From positions 1 to 23,900 of the forward strand of contig CAYSWR010000021.1 of assembly GCA_964434855.1 (NCBI GenBank): DNA of 23,900 nucleotides. The letters run 5' to 3'. Shown here piece after piece: positions 1 to 7,927 of this stretch; the first letter of the stretch is position 1; the number at the start of each line of letters is the position of its first letter. This stretch comes from UBA8516 sp964434855. GTDB lineage: Archaea > Thermoproteota > Nitrososphaeria > Nitrososphaerales > Nitrosopumilaceae. The translations under genes and the position numbers were made by a program. The notes under the pieces are model-generated. The model saw only the letters and a list, made by a program, of their open reading frames with translations, was not told the DNA's origin and made no database searches.

Positions 1-916
1 TAAGTGGAATCTCACCCAAGAATGGTAGATTGTATTTTTCACAAATCCTTTTTGCACCTCCCTCACCAAAGATGCGATGAAGCGTGTCACAGTTTGTACA
101 CTTGAAGTAGCTCATGTTTTCAACCACCCCGAGAATTGGAATATTTAGTTTTTGAAACATTCCAAATGCTTTTACTGCCACATTGCTTGCGACTTCTTGC
201 GGTGTTGTAACTACTAGTATTCCAGTAATTGGTATTGTTTGAGCTAATGTAAGTGGAATGTCTCCAGTTCCAGGTGGCAAGTCTACTATTAGATAATCCA
301 GATCAGACCAGTTGGTATCAACAAGAAATTGTTTTACAATTCCAGAAATTATTGGCCCTCTGTAAATTGCAGCCTGATGGTTTTGTTCTGCAAAAAATCC
401 AAAAGAAACAACTTTGAGTCCGTGTGATTCTGCAGGTTGGAGTTTGTTGTTTTCAACCTCCATTACTGCCTTGCCCATGCCAAGCATCAAAGGAACACTT
501 GGTCCATAGATGTCTGCATCAAGCAGCCCAACTTTTGCACCAGTCTTTGCCAATGCAAGTGCTAAATTAACTGAAACAGTTGTCTTTCCTACTCCACCTT
601 TGCCACTTGCAACACCGATGATGTTTTTTACAGTTGGCATCATCTCGTCCATGGATAACGCACGACCTTCCATGACTTTGGCAGTGACTTTCATGTCAAA
701 CTTGCCAATTTCTGGTATGGAATTGACTGCTTTTCTGACATCTTGTTCTATCTCATCATTGAAAGGACATGCTGGTGTAGTAAGTTCTAATGTAAACTTG
801 AGATCATTTCCATTAATTTCAAGATCTTTAATCATTCCCATGGAAACTATGTCTTTTTTGAGGTCTGGGTCGATCACTGTACTCAGAGTCTTTAGAACCT
901 CATCTACTACAACCAT
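1..916 (-). CDS. apbC: Mrp/ApbC (Nbp35-like) Fe-S cluster carrier ATPase, 3' end outside window
   Basis: A P-loop NTPase of the Mrp/Nbp35 family, which carries and delivers Fe-S clusters to apoproteins in the cytosol. Reading the minus strand from ATG at 916 gives about 305 residues before the window edge. An N-terminal MIP18/DUF59-like domain spans roughly residues 1-85 and contains the TTPACPF motif. A ParA-like ATPase domain follows, with the deviant Walker A SGKGGVGKTT and the switch-like DLPPGTGD. A CxxC (KCTNCD) near the visible C-terminus is the usual cluster-binding pair of this family. The DUF59-Mrp fusion is common in archaea and bacteria. Its promoter faces away from rpo7. A TATA-like box sits 26 bases upstream of the ATG, which supports a leaderless start. 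The end of the protein is missing only because the window stops. Confidence 0.93.
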   Translation of the reverse strand, partial: MVVVDEVLKTLSTVIDPDLKKDIVSMGMIKDLEINGNDLKFTLELTTPACPFNDEIEQDVRKAVNSIPEIGKFDMKVTAKVMEGRALSMDEMMPTVKNIIGVASGKGGVGKTTVSVNLALALAKTGAKVGLLDADIYGPSVPLMLGMGKAVMEVENNKLQPAESHGLKVVSFGFFAEQNHQAAIYRGPIISGIVKQFLVDTNWSDLDYLIVDLPPGTGDIPLTLAQTIPITGILVVTTPQEVASNVAVKAFGMFQKLNIPILGVVENMSYFKCTNCDTLHRIFGEGGAKRICEKYNLPFLGEIPL

Positions 917-937
917 ATCAAAAAAATCTCTAATAGA

Positions 938-946
938 TTATTTAAA
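938..946 (-). promoter_or_regulatory. TATA-like box for the Mrp/ApbC gene
   Basis: On the minus strand the box reads TTTAAATAA and is centred about 26 bases before the ATG at 916. That is the usual distance from TATA box to transcription start in archaea, so the mRNA would begin at or next to the start codon. The call rests on sequence and spacing only. Confidence 0.5.
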
Positions 947-983
947 CATAGGCAAAATTAAGAATAATATTCATCCAAAGATT

Positions 984-990
984 CATAAAT
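984..990 (+). promoter_or_regulatory. TATA-like box for rpo7-spt4-nadC
   Basis: CATAAAT is centred about 28 bases before the rpo7 ATG at 1015, inside the 98-base divergent intergenic region. It is the best-placed candidate for the rpo7-spt4-nadC unit, but the surrounding sequence is very AT-rich, so chance matches are likely. Confidence 0.35.
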
Positions 991-1014
991 TGAAATTTTA
1001 TCAATTTTCTTTAG

Positions 1015-1620
1015 ATGTTTTCTATATCCACCCTTACTGATGTAGTCAGAATTCCACCAAAACTGTTTGGCGAGTCTCTAAAAAAGGCAGCAATTACAAT
1101 TTTGAGGGAAAAATACGAGAGCATGATTAATCCAGAACTTGGATATGTTATCATGATTCTTGATACCAAGGTGGACCAAATGGGAAAGATAGTTTCTGGC
1201 GATGGTGGAACGTTTCACAAAGTAGAGTTTACTGCATTAACATTTTATCCAAAACTGCAAGAAATTGTTCGCGGAGAAATTGTTGAAATTACCGACTTTG
1301 GTGCATTTGTAAGAATTGGTGCAACAGATGCCCTGCTACACTTGTCACAGGTCATGGATGATTATCTAAAAAGCGATGTCAAGTCTGGCATGATCTTGGC
1401 AAATCAAAGCGGAAGAACACTAAAGATTGGTTCTACAATTCGCGCAAGAATTACTGCCGTATCACTTGGAAAATCAGCTGCAATGAAAATTGGTATCACA
1501 TGTAGACAACCTTTCCTTGGAGCAGACGAATGGATTGAAGAAGAGATAAAGAAAGCAAAAGCTCCAGTAGCTGAAAAGGCAAAAGCCCCAGCTGAAAAGG
1601 CAAAGAAAGCAGAAAAGTGA
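1015..1620 (+). CDS. rpo7: DNA-directed RNA polymerase subunit Rpo7 (RpoE')
   Basis: Subunit of the archaeal RNA polymerase stalk, equivalent to eukaryotic Rpb7. With Rpo4 it binds nascent RNA and helps open promoters. The protein has 201 residues. The N-terminal domain shows the family motif DVVRIPPKLFGE at 9-20, and an S1/OB RNA-binding domain lies at about 83-165 (RGEIVEITDFGAFVRIG). The C-terminus adds a Lys/Ala/Glu-rich tail with imperfect AEKAKAP repeats, which is low-complexity and probably disordered. It is the first gene of a close co-directional unit with spt4 (7 bases apart) and nadC. The same rpo7-spt4 adjacency is widespread in archaea. The ATG at 1015 places the conserved TLTDVVRIPP motif at the expected distance from the N-terminus. 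Confidence 0.95.
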   Translation: MFSISTLTDVVRIPPKLFGESLKKAAITILREKYESMINPELGYVIMILDTKVDQMGKIVSGDGGTFHKVEFTALTFYPKLQEIVRGEIVEITDFGAFVRIGATDALLHLSQVMDDYLKSDVKSGMILANQSGRTLKIGSTIRARITAVSLGKSAAMKIGITCRQPFLGADEWIEEEIKKAKAPVAEKAKAPAEKAKKAEK

Positions 1621-1627
1621 AAGTAAT

Positions 1628-1816
1628 ATGGTAAAAGAAATGGCGTGCAGAAAGTGCAAATTTGTCACGATAGGCAAAGTCTGTCCAATATGCAAATCAT
1701 CAGATCTGACTCCAGACTGGCGTGGATCTGTACTGGTAAATGATCCAGTAAACTCTGAAGTGGCAAAATCTTTAGGAATTAAAGAAAAAGGCAAATACGC
1801 ACTTAAGGTAACCTAG
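1628..1816 (+). CDS. spt4: Transcription elongation factor Spt4 (RpoE'')
   Basis: Small zinc protein that pairs with Spt5 (a NusG homologue) to raise RNA polymerase processivity. The 62-residue length matches archaeal Spt4. A four-cysteine zinc ribbon is visible as C7-x2-C10 and C19-x2-C22, followed by the family stretch LTPDWRGSVLV at about 27-37. It begins 7 bases after the rpo7 stop, and nadC starts one base after its own stop, so the three are almost certainly co-transcribed. Spt5 is not in the window. Confidence 0.93.
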   Translation: MVKEMACRKCKFVTIGKVCPICKSSDLTPDWRGSVLVNDPVNSEVAKSLGIKEKGKYALKVT

Positions 1817-1817
1817 A

Positions 1818-2645
1818 TTGCATATACGTGCAAAAAAGGCGCTTGCAAGTTTTTTAGCTGAGGACATTGGAAAAGGTGACATTACAAGTAATTTATTACC
1901 TAGGAAAAAAATTTCTGCAAAAATAATTTCAAGACAACATGGAACCATAGCTGGTATCCAATATGCAAAAGAAATCTTTGCTTCAAAAGGATGTCAAGTT
2001 AAGATAATAAAAAATGATGGCTCTCACATCAAGCCAAATGATACAGTCATGATTGTCTCAGGCACTGCACAGGCCGTACTCTCATGTGAAAGAACTGCAC
2101 TAAATCTTCTGTCTAGGATGAGCGGAATTGCTACACAAACAAACATGCTTGTGCAAAAAATACACAAGATAAATCCCAAAGTAAAGCTATATTCTACAAG
2201 AAAGACTGCTCCTGGATTGCGATATTTTGACAAGGAAGCAGTAGCAATAGGTGGAGGACACAAACACAGACAGACACTTGATCAAATGATAATGATAAAG
2301 GACAACCATCTTGCAGTATCTGGCTCCGTTTATCCACTTCTTGAAAAGGCAAGAAAAAAGTACAAAAAAATTGAAGTCGAAGTTGAAAATCTTCATGATG
2401 CAGTTATCTGTGCACAGGGAGGCGCATCAATCATCATGCTTGACAACATGAGTCCAAAAGAAATTTCTCAAGTTGTTAGTACGTTGAAAAAACTTGGGCT
2501 ACGAAACAAAGTAAAGCTTGAAGCATCTGGTGGAATTGATTCTACAAACATCAAATCATATGCAAAGACAGGAATTGATATGATATCTGTGGGAAAAATT
2601 ACAAGTTCAGTTGCCGGTCTTGATCTGAGTCTGGAAGTTAACTAA
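1818..2645 (+). CDS. nadC: Nicotinate-nucleotide pyrophosphorylase (carboxylating)
   Basis: Quinolinate phosphoribosyltransferase. It joins quinolinate and PRPP to give nicotinate mononucleotide, CO2 and pyrophosphate, the third step of de novo NAD synthesis. The 275-residue length is normal. Family motifs are CERTALNLL at 90-98, TRKTAPGLR at 127-135, GGGHKHR at 145-151 (PRPP/quinolinate-binding basic residues), KDNH at 161-164, and EASGGI near the C-terminus. The start is a TTG one base after the spt4 stop. No ATG lies upstream in frame after that stop, and the TTG keeps the normal N-terminus. The 3' end overlaps convergent nadA by 8 bases, so two enzymes of one pathway end in each other's stop region. 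Confidence 0.94.
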   Translation: MHIRAKKALASFLAEDIGKGDITSNLLPRKKISAKIISRQHGTIAGIQYAKEIFASKGCQVKIIKNDGSHIKPNDTVMIVSGTAQAVLSCERTALNLLSRMSGIATQTNMLVQKIHKINPKVKLYSTRKTAPGLRYFDKEAVAIGGGHKHRQTLDQMIMIKDNHLAVSGSVYPLLEKARKKYKKIEVEVENLHDAVICAQGGASIIMLDNMSPKEISQVVSTLKKLGLRNKVKLEASGGIDSTNIKSYAKTGIDMISVGKITSSVAGLDLSLEVN

Positions 2646-3576
2646 TAGCAAGCATTCTGTCTATTGCAAGTCGTGCTTTTTGTGCAATGTTTTTTGGAAC
2701 CTTGACTTCGTATTTGTCTTCTTTTAGTGATGCATAGACTTTGTCAAGTGTTATCATCTTCATGTATTGACAAACTGCATTTTCAGAAACTGGGATGAAA
2801 TCCTTTTCTGGATTTTGTTGTTTCATTCTGTATAAAATTCCAGTTTCTGTTGCAACAACAAAGCTTTTTGCTGGTGAACTCTTTGCATAATTCATCATTC
2901 CTTCTGTAGATAACAACTGTACTTGGCGGCTTCCATAGTCGCCCTGTGCAATGCCATACATCAGTGAGGTTGTGCAACCGCACTCTGGATGGACTAGAAA
3001 CTCTGAGTGTACATGCTGGTTTAGCTTCTCTTGTACGTCTTGTGATCTTATGCCTGCGTGAACATGACATTCGCCTGCCCAGATGAACATGTTTTTTCTG
3101 TTTGTCATCTTTGCTACATATGAACCCAAAAACATGTCAGGCAAAAATAAAATTTCTTTGTTTTCTGGAATTGATCTTACAACATTTACTGCATTTGACG
3201 AAGTACAACAATAATCAAGCTCTGCCTTTACATCTGCAGTTGTATTTACATATCCAACAGTTATTGCACCCGGATGCTGTGCTTTCCATTTTCGTAGCTC
3301 ATCTGCTGTTATAGTATCAGAAAGTGAACATCCTGCTAACAGATCTGGAATGAGTATTTTTTTGTCAGGACATGTGATTGCTGCAGTCTCTGCCATAAAG
3401 TGAACTCCGCAAAACAGAATTGTTTTCTGATCTGTCTTTGCAGCTTGTCTTGATAACCCTAACGAGTCGCCAACATAATCGGCAACATCCTGTACTTCAG
3501 GAATCTGGTAGTTATGAGCTAAAACGAGAACATCTTTCTCTTTTTTAAGTCTCAAAATTTCTGTCTTTAAATTCAT
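2638..3576 (-). CDS. nadA: Quinolinate synthase NadA
   Basis: 4Fe-4S enzyme that condenses iminoaspartate with dihydroxyacetone phosphate to make quinolinate. The protein is 312 residues, the usual length for the short archaeal type. The three cluster cysteines appear as C83 (AGCSLSD), C170 (GECHVHAG) and C269 (AVCQYMK). The first two occupy the same numbers as recalled for the Pyrococcus enzyme. Other motifs are LAHNYQIPEVQD at 19-30, CGVHFMAETA at 56-65, and HPECGCTTS at 196-204. It converges on nadC. The 96 bases between it and the upstream aspartate dehydrogenase contain an AT-rich stretch (TTTAAAT around 3608-3615), so it probably has its own promoter. The host needs oxygen while this cluster is oxygen-labile, so cluster repair may matter; that last point is inference. 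Confidence 0.95.
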   Translation of the reverse strand: MNLKTEILRLKKEKDVLVLAHNYQIPEVQDVADYVGDSLGLSRQAAKTDQKTILFCGVHFMAETAAITCPDKKILIPDLLAGCSLSDTITADELRKWKAQHPGAITVGYVNTTADVKAELDYCCTSSNAVNVVRSIPENKEILFLPDMFLGSYVAKMTNRKNMFIWAGECHVHAGIRSQDVQEKLNQHVHSEFLVHPECGCTTSLMYGIAQGDYGSRQVQLLSTEGMMNYAKSSPAKSFVVATETGILYRMKQQNPEKDFIPVSENAVCQYMKMITLDKVYASLKEDKYEVKVPKNIAQKARLAIDRMLAIS

Positions 3577-3672
3577 CTATACAAAATAAAATTGGTAGAA
3601 ATATGCATTTAAATCATAAGGTGAGAGGCAGCTTTTACGATGTCTTTGCATATCTTGGCAATATTTGCCAGA

Positions 3673-4491
3673 TTATGTTCCTACTCTGATGTCTTGCTTG
3701 CATATTGCTCTTAGACACTCTATTGCAGATAAGATTGCAAGCTTGCTTGTTTTTGGATTTGAGTCACTTGGGACATTTTCCACTTTGATTGAAAACTTGC
3801 CAAACTTTCCTTGCGCTATTATCTCATGAGTGTTTCTGTCTGTAGTTGGGTCTGCAACAATTCTTACCTTGGTCTTTTCACTACCAAAACCTGCCAAGCT
3901 TAAGAGCGCAGCGACATTGATGTTTGCAGGAAAGAGCCTTACTGCCTCTTGAGCAATGCCGTCATAAATTGTAGTTGGCTTTGTAATTTTATCAATGTCT
4001 ATATCGGACGTTTCAAAAAACTTGGCCCCCTTTAGTGCTTTTGGATTTTTTGTTGTAACCAAAGTTACTGACTCTAGCTCGTCTTTTACAGCACGTATTC
4101 CATCAAGACCAAGTATTGCACCAGAAGGCAGATAGACTGATTTTTTAAAATCTTGGCAACCTTCTAGTATGACATCTAAAATTGATTCATCTAAAAGTGC
4201 ACCAACACTCATGATCATCAAATCTTTTTTGTTTTGAAGTATGGTTAGAGCATTGTTACGTATTGCATCTTGCGATGCTGCCTCAACTATCATATCAAGC
4301 GGTGCAGCAGCAAGCAATCCGACATTTTCTGTTATTTCAGGTTTGTTTTTCAGATTATCTACTAATTTCTTTGATGCATCTTTTGAAAAATCAAAGACAT
4401 GAGTTAGACTGGCGGGAATTTTTCCAGAATCTATAGCCAACGCAATCTCTGTTCCAATTGCACCACATCCTAAGAGTCCGATTCTTTTCAA
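3673..4491 (-). CDS. nadX: L-aspartate dehydrogenase (NadX type)
   Basis: NAD(P)-dependent enzyme that oxidises aspartate to iminoaspartate and feeds NadA, in place of the flavoprotein aspartate oxidase NadB. The start used is TTG at 4491, giving 272 residues that begin MKRIGLLGCGAIG, the standard Rossmann opening. TTG at 4500 (three residues longer) is equally possible. The frame is open further upstream to 4644, but that would run into the divergent proline dehydrogenase gene and its promoter. Supporting motifs are VEAASQDAI, LPSGAILGLDGI, PANINVAALLSLAGFG, and RNTHEIIAQGKFG, which holds the His conserved in this family. NadX, NadA and NadC here cover aspartate to nicotinate mononucleotide. 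Confidence 0.88.
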   Translation of the reverse strand: MKRIGLLGCGAIGTEIALAIDSGKIPASLTHVFDFSKDASKKLVDNLKNKPEITENVGLLAAAPLDMIVEAASQDAIRNNALTILQNKKDLMIMSVGALLDESILDVILEGCQDFKKSVYLPSGAILGLDGIRAVKDELESVTLVTTKNPKALKGAKFFETSDIDIDKITKPTTIYDGIAQEAVRLFPANINVAALLSLAGFGSEKTKVRIVADPTTDRNTHEIIAQGKFGKFSIKVENVPSDSNPKTSKLAILSAIECLRAICKQDIRVGT

Positions 4492-4516
4492 GGCGATCAA
4501 AACTTTGTAGTACGCC

Positions 4517-4543
4517 CTTGTTAAAGCTATAACTTTAAACAAG
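4517..4543. promoter_or_regulatory. Palindromic divergent promoter between nadX and proline dehydrogenase
   Basis: CTTGTTAAAG (4517-4526) faces CTTTAAACAAG (4533-4543) across a 6-base centre, a near-perfect inverted repeat with one unmatched T. Each arm contains a TTAAAG/TTTAAA box, so TATA-like signals are available on both strands. The right half lies about 35-40 bases before the ATG at 4573. The minus-strand boxes lie about 30-45 bases before the TTG starts at 4500 and 4491. The symmetry would also suit a dimeric regulator. Function is inferred from position and symmetry. Confidence 0.45.
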
Positions 4544-4572
4544 TTTTGAACTATACGGGTTTTGTTTAGAAA

Positions 4573-5439
4573 ATGAGTTCTGGTCTTATTGAAAAATTCC
4601 TCTTTAGGATAGCAAAGCAGTGGATAGCAGGTGACTCTATGCAACAGGCTCTAGAATCTGCACGCCTTGCAAACAAAAAGGGAATGGATGCCATCATAAA
4701 CAGGCTTGGTGAGCACCTCACCACCAAAAACCAAGTTGAAAAGACGGTAAAAGAATACCTCATCCTTATCTCAAATTTGCGAAAATCAAAGGTGGAAGGA
4801 GGGGTGTCTATCAAACCAACACAAGTTGGTCTCTCAAGAAACAAAAAAGAATGTTTGAAAAACTATGAAATCATAATTGAAAGGGCTGCCTCGGTACAGT
4901 CATTTGTATGGATTGACATGGAGTCATCCGAACACACTGATGATACCATTGGAATCTATCTTGATTTATTTGATAAATATGAAAGACTTGGTATTGCAAT
5001 CCAGGCAAACCTTAAGCGCTCTAGAGGAGACTTGATGAGGCTGATTGAAAAGGGAGCAAAGATACGTCTTGTCAAAGGAGCATATCGAGAAAAAAAAGAA
5101 ATTGCATTTCAATCAAAAAAAGAAGTGGATGAAAGCTATCGAACCCTGATGGAAATGCTTTTTGTAAAAGGAAACGAGTTTGGTATAGCAACACACGACT
5201 CTGTTTTAATTGAAAATGCAATCAAACTTTCAAAGGCATATGAAAAAAAATTTGAGTTTCAAATGCTTAAAGGAATCCGTGATGAGCTAAAACCAAATCT
5301 TTTGAAGAAAGGATTTTCTGTTTCAGAATACATTCCATATGGAACAAACTGGCTTCCTTACTCTATTAGAAGACTCAAAGAAAGAAAACGCAACATCTTA
5401 CTTTTGGGTAGCTCGTTTATTCACTCACATCGAGTCTGA
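4573..5439 (+). CDS. Proline dehydrogenase (FAD-dependent)
   Basis: Oxidises L-proline to 1-pyrroline-5-carboxylate and passes electrons via FAD to the quinone pool. The 288 residues form a monofunctional PRODH barrel. Motifs in order are KPTQVG at 81-86, QANLKR at 144-149, RLVKGAY at 165-171, ATHD at 206-209, and YIPYGTNWLPYSIRR at 253-267, whose paired arginines 266-267 correspond to the substrate-carboxylate arginines of PutA. It is divergent from nadX over a shared palindromic promoter and convergent with P5C dehydrogenase, whose product removes the toxic intermediate. The two stop regions overlap by 19 bases. The pair allows proline to be used as a carbon, nitrogen or electron source. 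No DNA-binding PutA domain is fused. Confidence 0.92.
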   Translation: MSSGLIEKFLFRIAKQWIAGDSMQQALESARLANKKGMDAIINRLGEHLTTKNQVEKTVKEYLILISNLRKSKVEGGVSIKPTQVGLSRNKKECLKNYEIIIERAASVQSFVWIDMESSEHTDDTIGIYLDLFDKYERLGIAIQANLKRSRGDLMRLIEKGAKIRLVKGAYREKKEIAFQSKKEVDESYRTLMEMLFVKGNEFGIATHDSVLIENAIKLSKAYEKKFEFQMLKGIRDELKPNLLKKGFSVSEYIPYGTNWLPYSIRRLKERKRNILLLGSSFIHSHRV

Positions 5440-6986
5440 GTCTGTTCTCGCATAAACTGTAGCAAGTAGTATTCTCCACCAGCTCCCTTGCCTGAGATTC
5501 CGGAATCTTTCCAGCCAACAAATGGCTGTGCACCAACGAACGCACCCGTAGTAGCACTTGCTACCCTGTTTGCATATGTGACTCCGGCCTCAATTTTGTT
5601 AAAAAATGTTTCAACCTGGTTTTTGTCTTGGCTAAATATTCCTGCAGTGAGCCCATAATCCGTCTTGTTTGCTAGTCTGATTGCCTCATCGAGACTATCA
5701 AACTCTAATACACAAACAAAAGGCAAAAACAATTCTTCTTTTACAAGCTCGTGCTCTTGTGGTAAACCAGTAACAATTGTGGGTTGTACATAGTAGCCAT
5801 TTTTATATTCAGAATCTTTTAGAACCAAACCGCCATAAATTATTTTTCCATCTTTTTTGGCAATCTCTACTGCTTTCTCAAATTTTTTTACTGCAGAGTC
5901 ATTGATTATTGGTCCCAGATAGACATCCTTTTGCCAAGGATATCCGATCTTTAGTGATTTTGTTTTTGCAACAAGCTTTTCTATAAACTGATCTGCAATT
6001 TTTTTTTGAACATACACTCTAGAACATGCACTACACTTTTGTCCGCCATATCCAAATGCAGCGCGCATGACTCCTTCTGCAGCCTTTTCAATATCAGCTG
6101 ATTCTGTAACTATGGCAGGATTCTTTCCACCCATCTCAGAAATAAACGGGCGCGGATTTTTTTCACTAAATGTTCGAAATCCTGACATTCCAACTTGTTT
6201 GGATCCAGTAAATGCAATTCCATCGACAAGCGGACTTTCAAGTATTGCTTTTCCTACAACACTTCCAGAACCTGTGACAAAGTTTAGTGCAGCTGGTGGT
6301 AGCTTGTGATAAATCGCCTCTACAAACTTGTATGCTGAAAGTGGAGTGTCACTTGCTGGTTTTAGTACAGCAGTATTTCCAGTAAGAAGTGCACCACTAG
6401 TCATTCCTATTGCTATTGCAGAAGGAAAATTGAATGGAGATATGATGCCCCACACACCATATGGTTTTAGCACACTACGGGTCTTTTCATTTGGTTTGGC
6501 ACTCTTTGTCTCTTTAGAATATCCTTCATTTACCTCAAGCTGATCTGAATAAAATCTTAGAAAATCAGTTGCCTCATCGACATCACCCATGGCTTCTAGT
6601 CTGTTTTTTCCGTTTTCAAAAGCCATTATTGCAGCAAGTGTGAATTTCTGGGAAGAAAAATCATCAGCTACCTCTCTGAAATTCTGGACTCTTTTTTGAT
6701 ATGATATAGTACTCCACTTGGGAAATGCATCCTTTGCTGATTCGATGGCACGTAAGGTGTCTTCATTTGTAGCCATTGGAAAATTAGCAATTACAATATT
6801 TCTGTCAGCTGGAGATCTTATCTGACACTGATTCTCAGAATAGATCTCTTTTCCGCCTATTATCATTGGGTATCTCTTACCAAAATCTTTTCGTACTGAT
6901 TCTACCGCCTGATCGAATTTTTTGTGAAATTCATCTGTAGCATTGTTTGATACAGCTTTGACCCATGTTTTTTCGTTTTCAAACAC
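5421..6986 (-). CDS. 1-pyrroline-5-carboxylate dehydrogenase (glutamate semialdehyde dehydrogenase, RocA-like)
   Basis: Aldehyde dehydrogenase superfamily enzyme that oxidises glutamate-gamma-semialdehyde, in equilibrium with P5C, to glutamate with NAD(P)+. It has 521 residues, the length of RocA/PutA-type P5CDH. Catalytic residues are visible: N186 (SPFNFPSA), E284 (FISEMGGKNPAIV) and nucleophile C318 (GYGGQKCSACSRVYV). The LTAGIFSQD segment near the C-terminus is typical. The assignment to P5C rather than another aldehyde is strengthened by proline dehydrogenase next door. The start is GTG at 6986, with TTTATTG about 26 bases upstream, as expected for a leaderless mRNA. A 19-base tail-to-tail overlap with proline dehydrogenase means their transcripts would be complementary at the ends. 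Confidence 0.9.
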   Translation of the reverse strand: MFENEKTWVKAVSNNATDEFHKKFDQAVESVRKDFGKRYPMIIGGKEIYSENQCQIRSPADRNIVIANFPMATNEDTLRAIESAKDAFPKWSTISYQKRVQNFREVADDFSSQKFTLAAIMAFENGKNRLEAMGDVDEATDFLRFYSDQLEVNEGYSKETKSAKPNEKTRSVLKPYGVWGIISPFNFPSAIAIGMTSGALLTGNTAVLKPASDTPLSAYKFVEAIYHKLPPAALNFVTGSGSVVGKAILESPLVDGIAFTGSKQVGMSGFRTFSEKNPRPFISEMGGKNPAIVTESADIEKAAEGVMRAAFGYGGQKCSACSRVYVQKKIADQFIEKLVAKTKSLKIGYPWQKDVYLGPIINDSAVKKFEKAVEIAKKDGKIIYGGLVLKDSEYKNGYYVQPTIVTGLPQEHELVKEELFLPFVCVLEFDSLDEAIRLANKTDYGLTAGIFSQDKNQVETFFNKIEAGVTYANRVASATTGAFVGAQPFVGWKDSGISGKGAGGEYYLLQFMREQTQTRCE

Positions 6987-7072
6987 ACCTATACTTGTGG
7001 CTAACTCAATAAATTGATTATCTATTAGCTTGCGCGCAAATCATTTTCAAAAAATAAACATTTTATCTATGG

Positions 7073-7927
7073 ATGCAAAGGGTGCTTATGCGAAACACTG
7101 TCTATCTTGATGCTCTTAAAAAACGAGAAGAGACTTTGTCTGTTCTAAAGGGACAAAGATTTGACCAGATAATCCAGGAAGCAAAAAACAACTGGATAGA
7201 GTATACTCCACAAAGACAAGATGCGGTAATTGCAGGAATAGACAGTAGCTATAACAGTACAAAATTTCAAGGACTGGAACTATGGGTTGTAACAGCAGTA
7301 TCCATCAAGTCCGATGGCATGATGATATCAGAACTGCACAACCAAGGGCTTGGAACGCCAAACCCTGAACTTGCAACTCAGGCAAGCAAGATGGAAATTG
7401 ATGCCTGTGCAGCCTCTGTAGACAAGGCTGACTTGGTTGCCATTGACGGCTCGCTATATTCTCAGTTTCTCACAAGACAGGCTTCTCTTATCGCCTTGCT
7501 TACTGCAGCCGTAAAAAAGAAGGGCAATGTTGTTTTTGTCTCAAAAACATCGATTACAAAAAACGAGTTTGGTAAATTTGGCTCTCTGGCAGGTGATATT
7601 TTTTATTATAATCACGCAGTACAAAAGCCTGGCTTTAGCAAGATCTTTGTAGACAAAGACCTTGGACCAGGCAAAGTAATTTCATCTGTATATGCAAGAC
7701 TTCGAGACTCTACGCCTCTGATAAAAATTGAATTACTAGGTTCTGATCATGATGAATCTGAAATAAGATCACTTTTGGACAGACTATACAAAAACAGCGT
7801 GTCAGGTTATCCGTATGCACTAAAGCTTGCACACAACAACTGCAAGATATCTTATTCTGATCTGGCAAGACTTGTTAGTCTATATGGCCTTGGAAATGAA
7901 ATTGGATCAAGGGAGGTACTTGAATGA
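7073..7927 (+). CDS. nurA: NurA nuclease (5'-3' nuclease of the HerA-NurA complex)
   Basis: Nuclease that partners the HerA translocase to resect DNA ends after Mre11-Rad50 action. The protein is 284 residues from ATG 7073. An alternative start, ATG 7088 (MRNTVYL), has a better-placed TTTTAT box 24 bases upstream. NurA-type acidic motifs are AGIDSSYN at 54-61 and DLVAIDGSLYS at 120-130, with further conserved VSKTS and GDIFYYNH segments. The last four bases, ATGA, overlap the herA start, indicating translational coupling. It is the first gene of a nurA-herA-mre11-rad50 operon, a layout well known in archaea, which makes the assignment firm despite the fast-evolving sequence. Confidence 0.9.
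   Translation: MQRVLMRNTVYLDALKKREETLSVLKGQRFDQIIQEAKNNWIEYTPQRQDAVIAGIDSSYNSTKFQGLELWVVTAVSIKSDGMMISELHNQGLGTPNPELATQASKMEIDACAASVDKADLVAIDGSLYSQFLTRQASLIALLTAAVKKKGNVVFVSKTSITKNEFGKFGSLAGDIFYYNHAVQKPGFSKIFVDKDLGPGKVISSVYARLRDSTPLIKIELLGSDHDESEIRSLLDRLYKNSVSGYPYALKLAHNNCKISYSDLARLVSLYGLGNEIGSREVLE

Noticed and set aside
510..1040. 176-codon open frame on the plus strand
   Set aside because: It is antisense to the Mrp/ApbC gene, which shows clear Walker A and DUF59 motifs on the other strand; its product has no family features.
4492..4644. N-terminal extension of aspartate dehydrogenase to ATG 4644
   Set aside because: It crosses the divergent promoter and the first 72 bases of proline dehydrogenase, and lies upstream of the Rossmann start where no family sequence is expected.
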